Shown here in pieces: positions 33,095 to 44,330 of a stretch of 64,000 nucleotides of DNA. The stretch lies in contig QNQO01010770.1 of assembly GCA_003290165.1 (NCBI GenBank), positions 1 to 64,000 of the forward strand. Direction: 5' to 3'. Every line of letters begins with the position of its first letter. Positions within the stretch are counted from its first letter, which is position 1. This stretch comes from Berberis thunbergii (taxonomy: Eukaryota > Streptophyta > Magnoliopsida > Ranunculales > Berberidaceae). A program made the translations under genes and the position numbers. Under the pieces are notes generated by a model, which worked only from the letters and a program-made list of their open reading frames with translations, had not been told where the DNA came from and did no database searches.

Positions 33095-35840
33095 CTAACA
33101 GGAAGCAAACTCCTATCAAAATTCTTTGTCTACCTGCGCCATCCTAGCCAGTGTGTCCGCCGCCGCATTAGATTCTCTATAAACATGCCTGCATCCACAC
33201 TCCATTAAACAATTAATTATTCTGATGTCATACCAAGTGTTCTTTAGGGACGCGACATACCTGTTTTCTAAAAAAAATTATTGTCTGACACAGAAAGAGT
33301 CAATACACACTGTTAAAACCCATTCTCTGACATAAATGAAGTTCTTCTAAGAAAGTGACTCAGCTTTGATGTTAGATCCGTTTCCAAAAAAGGGTTGCAT
33401 CGCTCCTTTGAAATCCCCAACTCATCTATGATAATCACACCCCCAGCCGCCTGGTTATTAATTGAAAAACTGTCTATATTTAGTGCAATCCAACCCGACG
33501 AAGGGAACAACCAAAACATAACCGAATGTCGAGGAATGTTCACCGTGGGATGTTGTCCCAGCGTCAATAGAAAAACTGATTAGCACTCTTCCTAGCTGAA
33601 ACGAAAGCCCTCAAAACCATACCAATCCAGTGATATACTTTTTGAATCACAAGTGAGGAGCGTCATTTTGTTCCTTTATATAATCGTTTGTTCCGGCGTA
33701 ACCATATCTCCCATAAGATAAACCAAGGCGTCAAGTTGAAGAGCATACCGGATTGCAAACTTTTATTTGCTAACTTTAACCAGGCTGTAAGTTGGGAGAA
33801 AACCTCCAAGGGGTCTTTTAGCATGAACCTCAAAGATGACTTTGAAATGTTCCCAAACAATCACTGCCAGGTTACTTTCCACTAATAAATGCCTCATCGA
33901 TTCATCAGCTGGTCTTCTGTAGCAGTTGCACATGGAGGCAAGGTTGAAACCAATGTGGCCAAGCTCCCCATCAACTGGTAGAGCTCGCTTCAAAATTTTC
34001 CAAGCTAAAATTGAGATTTTAGTAGGCATAATAGGGTGCCAAAATACCTATACACCCTGCTTTATATTCCCTCTATTCTTGAAAATTTTGATAGCAAACC
34101 CAACGGAGAACATTCTGTCATTACGAAGATTCCAAACTCTTATATCAAGTTCATCTAGCTTTCCTCGCAACCTCTGGTCATATAATGCTGCCCTGTTTTG
34201 TAATTCAGGTCCTGAAGACACAAAATATTCACTTTGCATTGTCTCCAAGCTAGGCCATTTGTTGCAAATTGCAGCCCACCTTGTGCATGCAAACATATAC
34301 GTAATAATCCACTGCTAAAAAAAAAAGATTAACATTGCCTTTCCCAATTTGTCAGGAAGTAAAATCAGAAACTATTTCACACAATTCCAACAGAGATTTG
34401 ATAAACAGAGACATGCTCGCTTAGACACTTGTAGCCTCAAACACATTTTTTTTAATACTTCCTCCTCATATAGATCGCCCAAAGGGAGTTCGTGTTTACC
34501 AAATTCCACAATGCTTTCATACAAAACGCTTTTATCACACTGTCCAATTCACGAACTCCTAATCCACCCTCATCAATAGGCAGACTCAACTTCTTCCATG
34601 CCACCCAGTGTCTTTTATTTCTACCTTCATGATCACCCCTCGAAAAAAGCAGCAATGCTTTTTTGAATGATTTCCACCACCTTCACTGGAGTGAACATGG
34701 CTACAAGGGTATAGATAGGCATGGCGCACAAAACATGTCGGATAAGGATCAGTCTACCTCTTGGAGAAATCAGTTTTGCCTTTTAATCCTTTATTTTATT
34801 TAGCACCTTCTGAACCAACTCCCCAAAAAAAAAATTCTGCAATGACCTTGATAAATGGAACACTAAGATATTTAATTGGCAAAGTTTTAAACTAAAAACT
34901 AGTCAGTTGCCACTTTCCCTACATCCGCCTTTTCATCTATCATGAATGAATTCTTTTCTATGCTATTTCTCACCTGAGGCTTGACAATATCTGGCAAGGA
35001 AATCCAAGCATCTTTGTACTAATTTATTTCTGCCAAAAAGAAAAATCAAAATATGGTTTGCATACAATAGATGTGTAAGAGGTGCGTACACCCTAGGAGT
35101 GTAAAATAATCCTATGTCATTTGCATAGAAGGATCTAACTAATCCCCTACTCAATACTTCTGTTGCTATTACAAAAAGCATTGGAGACAAAGGAGCATCC
35201 TACCTTAACCCTCTTGATGTCCAGAACTGACCTTTGTATCTACCTTGCAACAACACCGAAAAGCTGCATTTAATGATATAATTGGATATCGCTAGGCAAA
35301 ACCTGTTAACAAATCCAAACTGTCGCAATACTTCAAATAGAAAATTTCACTCCAATCTATCATATGCTTTCTCCATGTCCAATTTAAAAATCGCATGCTT
35401 TCTTCCCAAGAGATCTTATCAACTCTTGAGCCAACCCAATATTTTCTGAAATTAGTCTCCCTTTCACAAAGCCCCTTGCTCATGAGAAATCACTTCTGGT
35501 AGAGTCTCTGCCAACCTGTTGCATAAGGTTTTACTGAATATCTTATAAACCACATTACACAGGCAAATAGGACTAGATTCAGAAAATGAACTTGGGTCTT
35601 CCACTTCAACTAATAAAATTAACAACGAAAGTCCCTAGCAAAGAATAACCTTCAAAAAAAATTCATTTACTGTGTTCCATATGTTTTTCCAACGATTTCT
35701 CAGCATGAATGGAAGAAACCAGCAGTGAACCCATCTCTGGTCTCGAGCACTATCTATTGGGATACTAAAAACTGTTGTCCCGACCTCCTCGAAACTGAGT
35801 TGCATTACCGGTCTATCACTATCTTCCGGATGCACCAAAA
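33095..35840 (-). pseudogene. L1-type LINE remnant: reverse transcriptase, zinc finger and RNase H
   Basis: On the minus strand from 35840: SFSESSPICLCNVVYKIFSK (RT start), FVKGRLISENIG-like, KLDMEKAYDRLE, then LSPMLFVIATEVLSRG, a degraded catalytic region where LYANHILIF stands for the usual F/YADD, the zf-RVT domain (MPTKISILAWKILKRALPVD ... HLLVESNLAVIVWEHF) and a plant LINE RNase H (GWIALNIDSFSINNQAAGGV to VYRESNAAADTLARMAQ near 33130). This is the order of plant L1-clade ORF2 proteins. The endonuclease and ORF1 are missing, as is usual for 5'-truncated copies, and many stops and shifts break it. With DD read as NH it could not polymerise. Confidence 0.85.
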
Positions 35841-36599
35841 TATTAAATATTAAAATTTAATCTAAAGTAAATATTAAATTCAAAATCATGAAAAGTCCCC
35901 TTCCCCCAAAGAAAGATCTCATACTTTTCACAAATTCATTGTATCTATGTGGTTGCAATATATACAATTTGATGCAATAGGGTACATAACTTTGTAATTA
36001 TGAAAATATGAAAATGCCTTATAATTATCCCCTTCCCTTAAAAAATATAACCACTAAAGAGCAAAAACACTAAACTTAAATAACAAAATCATCAAAACCC
36101 AAACTTTCATATTCATTGCATTCGTGTGGCTGCAAAGCATTTGATTGGATGCAATAGAATGAAAGTGTGAGGTATGCTATGATACTCACCAAAAGTTCAC
36201 TAGGACTAGGTTCATATCGATGAGAGGAGGTGAATAGTCACGTTTCAAAAATCGAATTTGTTTTGAAAAACAAGCAAAGTATTTGACTTTAAGTCCTTCG
36301 CCTAAACATATTGGAGGCTGATGTTATGATTCAAGATGAGTCAACACTACAAGGTTCACAAGTTTATTTGATTAATTTAAAAGTGAACTCCAAATGAAAA
36401 TGTAAGTTGAACATACACAAATTTTAAGCTATGAAAGTAAAGACAACTTAACTAAGCATGCATGGAAATGTAAATAGAGTTACGAGGAGAAGACAAAAAA
36501 ACTGGACTAGAACTCCAATATAATGAGGTTCACCTAAGTTAGAGTTTGATTGACCCTGACTAGTTACCTTATCAGTGGAAAGGGCTCGCAAGTCCCAAG
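35841..36599. other. AT-rich spacer with dispersed repeat units
   Basis: 35935-35985 and 36010-36165 contain related units built around CATTGCATTCGTGTGGCTGC and GATTGGATGCAAT. The second is repeated at 38755-38890. No gene. The part around 36190-36260 reads like the start of a non-autonomous LTR element (AGGACTAGG ... GAGGTGAATAGTCACG), but I found no partner. Confidence 0.45.
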
Positions 36600-37400
36600 T
36601 AGGGTGGGCACGGGACAAGATGGGACGAGATGGACCTCATCCCTATCCCATCCCGTTTGTTCGAGATCGGGACGGGACGAGATAGACCCCATGTCGACCT
36701 CGTCCCCATCCCGAACGGGTTCGGAACGGGAAGGGACTGAATGAGCATGTACTAAATAGACTTCATCCTGCAATGAAGAATAACAAAAGAGTTTCATCTC
36801 ACATTGCTCAAACACTAATAATATCATATTTATGTACATATAACTTTAATTGTAACAATATTAAATGTTATATAAAATTTATGGTCCAATGAACTTATAA
36901 TTTATGTTAAACATCATTTATGTGATACACTAACCAACTGTTCATATAACTCATAGTGCAAAACTAAAACAAACCATCATTTGCCTTTATTTTTCAACAA
37001 GAATAATTGTCCTATAACCAATCTAAAATGTGAAAAACATAAATTTTCATAGGTTCTATTTGACCTAAAATTTCCAATTTGAAGTTTTTGTCTAAAGAAA
37101 GAGTACTAAATCAAGTAAGTACATTTTCTAGGTGTTTTGATTTAATTTCAAAAACACATCTTAAACTTTATTTTAGAAAGTAGTTTGATTAAAATTGATA
37201 ATAATAAATATTAAATAAATAAGTTCGGGATGGGCTGGGTTGAAAATCCATAAATATGTTCGGGACGGGACATGGACTGGATTGAAAATCCATATCTCGA
37301 TCCCATCTCACTCAAGATCGGGATGGGATCGGGATGAGTTTGATCAATCCCAAAGGACCCGAAAAAATCGGGACAGGACAGGATGGGATGCCCACCCCTA
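36600..37400. mobile_element. hAT-type non-autonomous element (801 bp)
   Basis: Left end TAGGGTGGGCACGGGAC and right end, reversed, TAGGGGTGGGCATCCCATC. The 8-bp target duplication is GTCCCAAG (36592-36599) and GTCTCAAG (37401-37408), 7 of 8. Subterminal regions are full of GGGACGGGA-type motifs in both orientations. There is no open frame of note; the middle is AT-rich. Confidence 0.88.
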
Positions 37401-37408
37401 GTCTCAAG

Positions 37409-38754
37409 TTTTTATTATTTAATCAAATGAGAATCCACTCTCAATTAATGTTCCACAACCTTGCAGGGTCTAATCGCCGCGCTCCTATAAGACTTTGAAC
37501 CAAGTGTTCCGATCAGCGAGTCTTACGAACACCTTGGTGATCATAAATAAAATTCACCACAACCAACTTTTACGAACGTGTGCTCGAGATTCCGGAGATA
37601 CAATTTGGACTTGTGTTTGTGCTCCACAAGATTTGACAAATACCCAAGGATCACACCATCATGGAATGCGACAAACTAAGGCTTACCACATGTTTGGGAT
37701 CACTGAGATGATACTTATTCGTATGAATCCACTCCTTGGATTCAAAAACCCACAAGGGGTTAACGTGAGGTTAGGCAAGGCTAACACTCGAAGGGTTTCT
37801 CTCTTCTAATGATACTCATTTGTAGATAGAAAGGTTTAATAGCTTTTTTACATTCACTCCCTCATTCAATTGAAGATGGAAGCTTCACTCAAGGATGGGA
37901 TGAAGTGGTTGAAGGCTCAACAACTCTTCAAATGGGGCATATACTAATGCAAAGTTAACTTCAAATCTCATTCCTCACTTCTATTCAGATAACCAAATAG
38001 CTTATGAAAAGATGAAGCTTCATAAAACACCATGGATATCTCACAAGTGATATCGATTTTGAGTGGGTGAATGAATCTAAAAGGGAATGCCAAAGAGGGG
38101 ATAGAAAAATAGCTTCAAACTTTTGAGAACATGAGAGATGGATCCAAGTGAATGAACTTTAGCCGTATTTATAGGCTCAGTTGGAGAGGGATAAATCGAC
38201 TTCACTATCTTCAATACCTTCTTTTCATAATGGCTTCTTGTTTTTTTAGAACAACTCTTAGAAGGAGGTGAAGTCAACTTCGCTTGCCTCAGAAAACCTT
38301 TTTTTTTTAACAAAAGCTTGTCTTTTCTCACGTCTTTGTATCGGACATGGACATCTCCTTTTGGCACATGAGTATGTCTCAAGAGGGAATATTCATATTT
38401 AAGAGAATATTCATTTTCATGTAAGAGGAATTCAAACTTTCAATTTTGACTCTCACATTTTTTGCCTCCAAATAGTTTTTGACACTTCATTTGATTTTTG
38501 GCCATTCATAAGTTATATTGGCTAGTCTTCAAAACTTTGTTTTGTCTTAATGAGTTGATTTCAATCTTCTAGCCCTTAACAATGGTCCTCATGAATTAGA
38601 TAACTTTGAAATGTTCTTCATAAAGTATAGACCTAATCTCAATAACTAAATACACAATTTATAATTTCATCGTATATTTTTACATTGCTTTGACATAATT
38701 TGCAAATACATTTTCATAGGATTAAACTTTATTAATTTGGATGTTCAACTTCAA
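37409..38754. other. Spacer, no gene recognised
   Basis: Two short frames (37495-37809 + and 38077-38382 -) look like chance frames with no family resemblance. The text around 37850-38150 describes no repeat I can name. Confidence 0.35.
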
Positions 38755-38890
38755 AATATGCAAATGCCTTATGATTATCCCGATCCCCTAAACAATAAAA
38801 CCACTTAAAAAAACAAAAACACAAAAATTAAATAACAATCTTCATATGCATTGCATCCATGTGGCTGTATTTCATTCGATTGGATGCAAC
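38755..38890 (+). repeat. Second copy of the 36010-36165 repeat unit
   Basis: Shares AAATGCCTTATRATTATCCC, ACTTAAA/AACAAAAACAC, AAATAACAA, GCATTGCATCCATGTGGCTG and GATTGGATGCAA in the same order as 36010-36165. A third shorter relative is at 39725-39750. The units hold a palindrome TTGCATCC ... GGATGCAA. Confidence 0.7.
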
Positions 38891-39021
38891 ATGCCAAAAA
38901 AATCTAATAAGATTGACGCTTTGTTCAGAAATAAATTTCAATATGAGTTTATCATTATCCAAATAAAATTTCATTGAAATCGGGGAAGGGAAAAAAACAT
39001 ACATTACCTTTTTTCAAAAAT

Positions 39022-39197
39022 GCTAGGAAACCATGTTTTTGTAATCAGGTTTTGTAACCATGATGATGTGGCGTGATTTTGAAAGAATGATGAAATCCCC
39101 AAAGTGTTTATGTGTACATCCAGGTTGTAAAAACCTCATCTAACGATGACACATTATCCTGGTTATAAAACATGGTTACAAAACCTGATTCCCTAGC
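39022..39197. mobile_element. Small MITE-like foldback element (176 bp)
   Basis: Begins GCTAGGAAACCATG and ends, reversed, GCTAGGGAATCAGG. A 20-bp perfect inverse repeat, AATCAGGTTTTGTAACCATG, lies at 39043-39062 and 39171-39190, slightly offset between the arms. No clear target duplication, so the superfamily is unknown. Confidence 0.65.
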
Positions 39198-39542
39198 CTC
39201 ACTCTACCTTTTTACATGTTTGTTTATTATGACGACCAAATATGTTGCACCTACCGCATAGTACCATCCATGTCACCTTATAGGGTTTGTACCATTGTTT
39301 GGTATCTTTATCTTCTTAGGCCTGTCAAGATGTCGTTTTATATCAGGTGGCAACACCGAAAGCTTGTCTCGTACAACATTAGGCACCTCATTAACGATAC
39401 AACTTAATGGATAATGAATCAAATCACACATAAACTTCTTAAACAAATTGATAGGAGAACCCTTGCCGATAAGACAACTAAGATAGTTGTAAATGTACCC
39501 ATGATACCAAGAACACATATATCCATTACCTACAAATTTCAA
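39198..39542 (-). pseudogene. C-terminal tail of a MuDR-type MULE transposase
   Basis: On the minus strand the 89-codon frame ends ...LPPDIKRHLDRPKKIKIPN, the basic PP..KR..GRPKK segment that follows the SWIM finger in MuDR-like transposases. After it, in a shifted frame near 39210-39260, comes the zinc knuckle CGRCNIFGRHNKQTCKK, fitting CX2CX4(G)HX4C. The N-terminal transposase is absent. It lies next to the small MITE at 39022-39197, but a link is not shown. Confidence 0.65.
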
Positions 39543-39882
39543 AAAAAAAAAATCAACATAGTCAACAAAACTTAAACATGAACTACATGTATATTACATA
39601 TGTGTGAGTTTAGTACTGGAGAAAATACAAATTGGAAATTTTTTTTTCAATATAAACAAAGTTTTTAGTATAAACTTTTTTTTTATAGGTGCAATATACA
39701 TTTTAGGCAATTTAAACAAACTTTGTATTCACATTGCATCCATGTGGATGTAGTAGTTGAAAATAGCATAGTCCATGTTCTATAAGTAATAATGTGCCTA
39801 ATACACTAAAAGTCAGATCAAACAAAGAACACAAATAAGAAACAAATGAACCTCACCATTAAACACAACTTGCAATCTACAC
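39543..39882. other. AT-rich spacer before the Tat element
   Basis: Poly-A and poly-T runs and the third relative of the GCATCCATGTGG repeat at about 39725-39750. No gene. Confidence 0.4.
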
Positions 39883-40570
39883 TGATGCAACCATTTTTTG
39901 CTCTCTGCTTTAACTTGGACCTACAAATCTGCTGACCTGGACAAGGAACGTACGTGAGCCACAAACCACCGTTGTGGTGGCCGATGATACTCCGATACTA
40001 AAGTCAGACATGGATCTGAGAAAGGTGTAATGTTGTAAACATGGAGTTTGTAGCATACCTTAGCTTACCAACCTCAAGTCTTATTTATGATACTGGAGTC
40101 CTGGTTCGACTAGGTAATCGATGGCGTAGATTAGGGAAGAAGATCTTCGTGGAGATCTTTCTCTAATTAGGAGTCATGCTATGGAGGGGAGTTTTCCTAT
40201 TAGCCTTGTGCTCCTAGATACGCGGGAGATAGTTCTTGATACGAGAGTAGTCTGTAGATAGAAGTCTCCACGTGTGATTTATACTCTAAAATTTTCTTTC
40301 TAGTTATAAGCAAAGAGTTGTTGTAATTACCCGTCCGTAGTTGATCCTTGAGATACTTGCCTTAACAGGGCTTATGGGTATTGAGAATGACTATGAGACA
40401 CGGAGGCTTAGCAGGTTGTAAGAATTCGGGTCAGTCTGGCGGACCGCACTGGGCGGGCTTAGAACTGCTTGGACAGGATTAGTGTTGGGCTGACGCTAGA
40501 GCCTATCATTCCTCGAGATCATCATGACACGTGTACGGCACAAATGAGGGACCATTTTGGTGTATCATCA
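39883..40570 (-). repeat. 3' LTR of the Tat element (left copy)
   Basis: 688 bp. Most of the extra length over the right copy lies at about 40430-40530 (GGACCGCACTGGGCGGGC and following), absent from the right LTR. Either a deletion in one copy or an insertion in the other. Confidence 0.88.
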
Positions 40571-40574
40571 GCTA

Positions 40575-40587
40575 CCCCCCCCCCCCC
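40575..40587 (-). promoter_or_regulatory. Polypurine tract with a 13-base G run
   Basis: Thirteen consecutive C on the plus strand (G on the element strand) 4 bp from the 3' LTR. This is the expected place for the plus-strand primer. Confidence 0.7.
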
Positions 40588-41832
40588 GGAGTAAGTGGGG
40601 CGTTTAGTTGGACCACTAACTCTCTAAAAAACAACTGTACCGTCGAGATGATTGAACCCGAAGTGTTGTCTCGAGCGGCGCATAAAATTAATGGATGCAC
40701 GACTGCTCATGGAGAAAAATTATGATTTGTATTCTCTATAAATATTAGTCGTTTGGATGAAGATTTCTCTTGTTCTTATCAGTGTTGTTTCTTCAAGCGA
40801 TCGAGTTGCTGTAAAAATCGATTCGTTCTTTCTGTCGATGGAAGATAATGTTGAACTTACTTTTAAGAATTTCATGTCCTTTACTTGCCTCAAGTTTTTT
40901 TAAGATAGCCTGGTTGACGAAACCAAGATAATCAGGCTTCGAAGTTTGTATTGTATTCCATGGATTTGGAAATCATTCTCGCGTTCAGAGATTTGGCTCC
41001 AACTTCACCCCCTTCAGGGATATATAGGGTTGCACTAGGGTATGTTTGAATCGGGGCTCCAATTCCCAGTGCCTGACGACGTCTGGAATTTCTTCCTTTC
41101 TCTTCGCATGCCTCCCGCTCAAATGGTTCCAACCGGGTTCAAGATTATGATTGTGATTCTTCTTAGGGAGCCCGATGTTGACCTTCATTTGACCCCAACA
41201 ATAGTCCATCATATGACCGCGCTCAGTTGAATTATAGGGGCCTTTGCATAATGAATAGCTCTGCTTGTTTGTGTTTAGTAGTGGATGACATTGAGCCCTG
41301 GAAGAGAAATTGGTTTCTAGCTTCGGTGAATTCTTCGTACTTCGGGCTGGGGGGTTTTTGAGTCCCCAGATACTTCCAATTTGACTTTCGTAAGTTTCTT
41401 TGTTGCTGGCTTATTCTTCCGTTTCCAGATGTGACGCTAATTTTAGGGGTGGGCAACATTCCCGATCCATCACGTTCCATTTCGGACCGGTATTGTTCCG
41501 TTTTGTTTCAAACCATGCCAAAAGGTTTTTGAGTATTTTCATCCAGGTCCCGTACCGGTTGGAATTGGGATGGGACCATTACTAGAAATGTTGTCTCGGT
41601 CTTTTTAGGACCGTTCCGATTATTATAATGGACCTACTTCAGACCCAAATCCAAGCCCATAGCAGAGTAAGTAAAAGAAAAACCTAAACCTAAATTTTCA
41701 TTTCTTTTCTCCTCCCCTTCCTTCTCCCTCGCCTCATCTTCCAGCTCACTGCCAGCCCTTAACCATCAATCCACTATCTAGGATACTGGCGGTTATCCAT
41801 CAATCGAGTACGAAGCAGGCAAAACCACTGGT
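40588..41832. other. Tat 3' untranslated region, with an antisense ORF scrap and a hAT-like end
   Basis: 40960-41200 (+) encodes, across a frameshift, LEIILAFRDLAPTSPPSGIY and FESGLQFPVPDDVWNFFLSL followed by RMPPAQMVPTGFKI. This resembles the plant transposon-associated ORF often carried antisense in the 3' region of Tat elements. At 41444 a sequence starting TAGGGGTGGGCAACATTCCC resembles the hAT end at 55972 (read in reverse), with shared GATCCATCACGTTCC and ACCGGTTGGAATTGGG. Its partner end is not visible. Confidence 0.6.
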
Positions 41833-42845
41833 ATGTTAGAGAGGAATGATTCATTGATGAGTCGTCGTCACCAGGCGTGTGAGTTGATTAGACTCTCATT
41901 TCCTCGGCTGTCGTCGCCTGCGCGCAGTGGACTAGGCATTGGGCACCGGAAGCAGTCATCAACAATCGCGAACTTACTAAGCTTACCTGGTAAGTTCGGC
42001 GATGATTGTCTGTTAGAGAGCAATGATCCTTTGGCGAGTCATCGTCATCAGTTTTGTGAAAGCTGACTAGACTCCCATTTTCTCGACCGTCATCGCCTGC
42101 ACACTGTGGATTTGGCATTGGGTACCAGAAGCCGTCATCATCAGTCGCAAACTGACTAAACTTACCTGGTAAGTTCGACAATCATTTTAGTTAGAGAGCA
42201 ATGATCCCTTGGAGAGTCATCGTCATCAGACGTGTAAGCGCTTACTAGACTCCCATTTCCTCTGCAGTCGTCACCTGCGTGCAACAGACTAGGTGTTGGG
42301 CACTAGAAGCTGTCGTCATCAGTCGCGAACTGACTAAGCTTACCTAGTAAGTTCGGCGATGATTGTCTGTTAGAGATCAATGATCCCTTGGCGAGTCATC
42401 ATCATCAGGCGTGTGAGCGCTGACTAGACTTTCGCTTCCTCGTTCGTCATCACCCGTGAGCAGCGGACTAGGTGTTGGGCACCAGAAGCCGTCGTCATCA
42501 GTCGCGAACCGACTAAGCTTGCCTAGTAAGTTTGACGATCATTGTTTATTAGAGCAGCAATGATCCCTTGGCTAGTTGTCGTCATCAGGCGTGTGAGTGT
42601 TGACTAGACTCCTAGTTCCTCGACCGTCGTCGCCCACGCGCAGCGGACTAGGCGTTGGGCACTAGAAGCCGTCGTCATCATTCACGAACTGACTAAGGTT
42701 TCTTGGTAAGTTCGGCAATCATTGTGTGTTAGAGAGCAATGATCCCTTGGCGAGTTGACGTCATCAGGCGTGTGAACGTTGATTAGATTCCCACTTCCTT
42801 GGTCGTCGTCACCCACGCGCGGCGAAATAGGCGTTGGGTGTAATA
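41833..42845. repeat. Tandem array, about 5.6 copies of a 179-bp unit
   Basis: Unit starts near 41834, 42010, 42189, 42369, 42547 and 42727. Each carries GTTAGAGAGCAATGATCCCT, GAGTCATCGTCATCAGGCGT, GACTAGACTCCCA, CTAGGCGTTGGGCACYAGAAG, CGTCGTCATCAGTCGCGAAC and TTACCTGGTAAGTTCGGC. The last copy is cut short at 42845. Copies differ from each other at several percent of positions. It lies between the integrase end and the 3' LTR of the Tat element. Confidence 0.93.
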
Positions 42846-42929
42846 TTCGAGTCTGGACATAGAGGGTATGATTAGAGGTCGAGTTGGTCGTAACTGACAT
42901 CAGTGGAAGTTTAGTAAAAACAACTATTT

Positions 42930-43783
42930 TATTGATAATATTTTTTGAGATGTTTCACATTCCATGGTCGTTTAAGTCCGTTATTGTTACGTCTTCCAAC
43001 AAGTACGTCCCTAGCCTGTTGACCTTGGTTACTCTGTAGGGTCCTTCCCAGTTTGGGTTTAGCTTTTTCGCACCAGCTTTTTTTGTGTTTTGTTGGGTCT
43101 TCCTGAGTACCCAGTCTCCCACCTTGAATTTGCGTGGCTTGATCTTCTCGTTGTAATATTACGCTATTCGTTGTTGGTAGGTAGCTATCTTGGTGAAGGC
43201 TAAATCCCATTTTTTTTTTCGAAGAGGTCTAGTCTAACAAGCAAGGCTTTGTCGTTACCGTCTAGTCTGAACTTTTCCGTTCGAAAGGATGACACTTTGA
43301 GTTCTACTGGAACCATGGCTTCTGACCCATATGCCAGGGCGAAGGGTGTTTCTCTGGTAGATATTTTTTCAGTTGTTTGATATGCCCAGGGTATATCTGA
43401 TAGCTCTGGAACCCATTTTCCTTTAGCCACATCAAGCTTCATTTTGATCGCTTCCAGGATTGTTCGGTTAGTAACCTCCATTTGGTCGTTGGTTTGTGGG
43501 TGCCTTGGTGATGAGAAATGGTAATTGATGCTCAAACTTTTGCATAGTTTTTAACCTTGATTCCCTCGAACTGAGTTTTGTTGTCCATCCCCCACTGCGC
43601 GAATCTCCACGGACTTGTCATAAGTGTCAGTGGCTGGGCAGACATGTGTGTGTATGGCGCGAACCTCTGACGTTTGTCGTACTTGCTGACAATATCTTTG
43701 GCGTCTCGTTGCATTGTCGACCAATAGTATCCTAGAGTTAAAACTTTGTAGGTGAAGGTTCTCCACCAGGATGATTTTCGCAT
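42930..43783 (-). pseudogene. Tat integrase remnant with core deletion
   Basis: From 43783: YYWSTMQRDAKDIVSKYDKR is the H2C2 zinc region (the usual CDKCQR reads YDKRQR), then LTLMTSPWRFAQWGMD. Directly after WGMD comes NKTQFEGIKVKNYAKV, which belongs about 60 residues further on in relatives, so the stretch with the first catalytic Asp and up to the second DN is deleted near 43582. The C-terminal part (YHFSSPRHPQTNDQMEVTNR, TILEAIKMKLDVAKGKWVPE, TPFALAYGSEAMVPVEL) lies in the next frame, ending with RPWNVKHLKKYYQ near 42935. Confidence 0.88.
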
Positions 43784-44330
43784 CTACCGTCGTGTACCTT
43801 TTCCAGGACTTGATTTTCCTCCGAATGTGATAGACATCGAAGCAGGGGTCCTGTCACTGATTTCCTATATAACTTGTCATTTTTTAGAGTGTACCTTGCT
43901 GCTATGTTTTTAAGTCTTTTGGCTTTGACCTTCTCGGTCGGTAGGGTTTCGGTTGTGATGTATTCGAGGATCAAAGTCATCCAATTTGGTGATGCATATG
44001 TAATGCAAACATTTCTAGGTTCTACTTCGTCGAGGCTTGATCGCTCTTGGTATTCAATGAGACCGCTTGAGACTTCGACAAATGCTGAGGCTTCTCTAGC
44101 TAGCGCCTCAACTATTTTATTGTCGTATTGAGGGCATTGTACGAGCTCGCACCTCTTGAACCCGCTCATTGTGCATAGTACCTTTTTGCAATATGCTATC
44201 ATGCGGGGTCATTGTTGTTGAAATCTCCTTTGACCTGGTTGACTACCAGTCTTGAGTTGATGTATGCCGTTAGGTGATCTATCCTGATCCCCAAGGCTAG
44301 CTTCAGCCAGACCGGAGGGCCTCGTTGTTC
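43784..44330 (-). pseudogene. Tat archaeal-type RNase H (second RNase H)
   Basis: LKLALGIRIDHLTAYINSRL followed by VVNQVKGDFNNNDP (about 44200-44320) and then YCKKVLCTMSGFKRCELVQC, QYDNKIVEALAREASAFVEV. This is the extra RNase H of Tat/Ogre elements, where the usual motif is SDSQLVVNQV. A stop near 44202-44210 interrupts it, and the catalytic Asp of SDS reads N (YINSRLV). Confidence 0.8.

Noticed and set aside
37495..38382. Two frames of about 100 codons, one on each strand
   Set aside because: No recognisable motif, atypical composition and no splice context; kept as spacer.
36190..38750. A non-autonomous LTR retrotransposon starting near 36190
   Set aside because: The text resembles known LTR starts, but I found no second LTR, primer site or target duplication.
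41833..42845. CRISPR-like array
   Set aside because: Units of 179 bp repeat throughout without unique spacers, and this is a plant nuclear retrotransposon; it is a plain tandem repeat.
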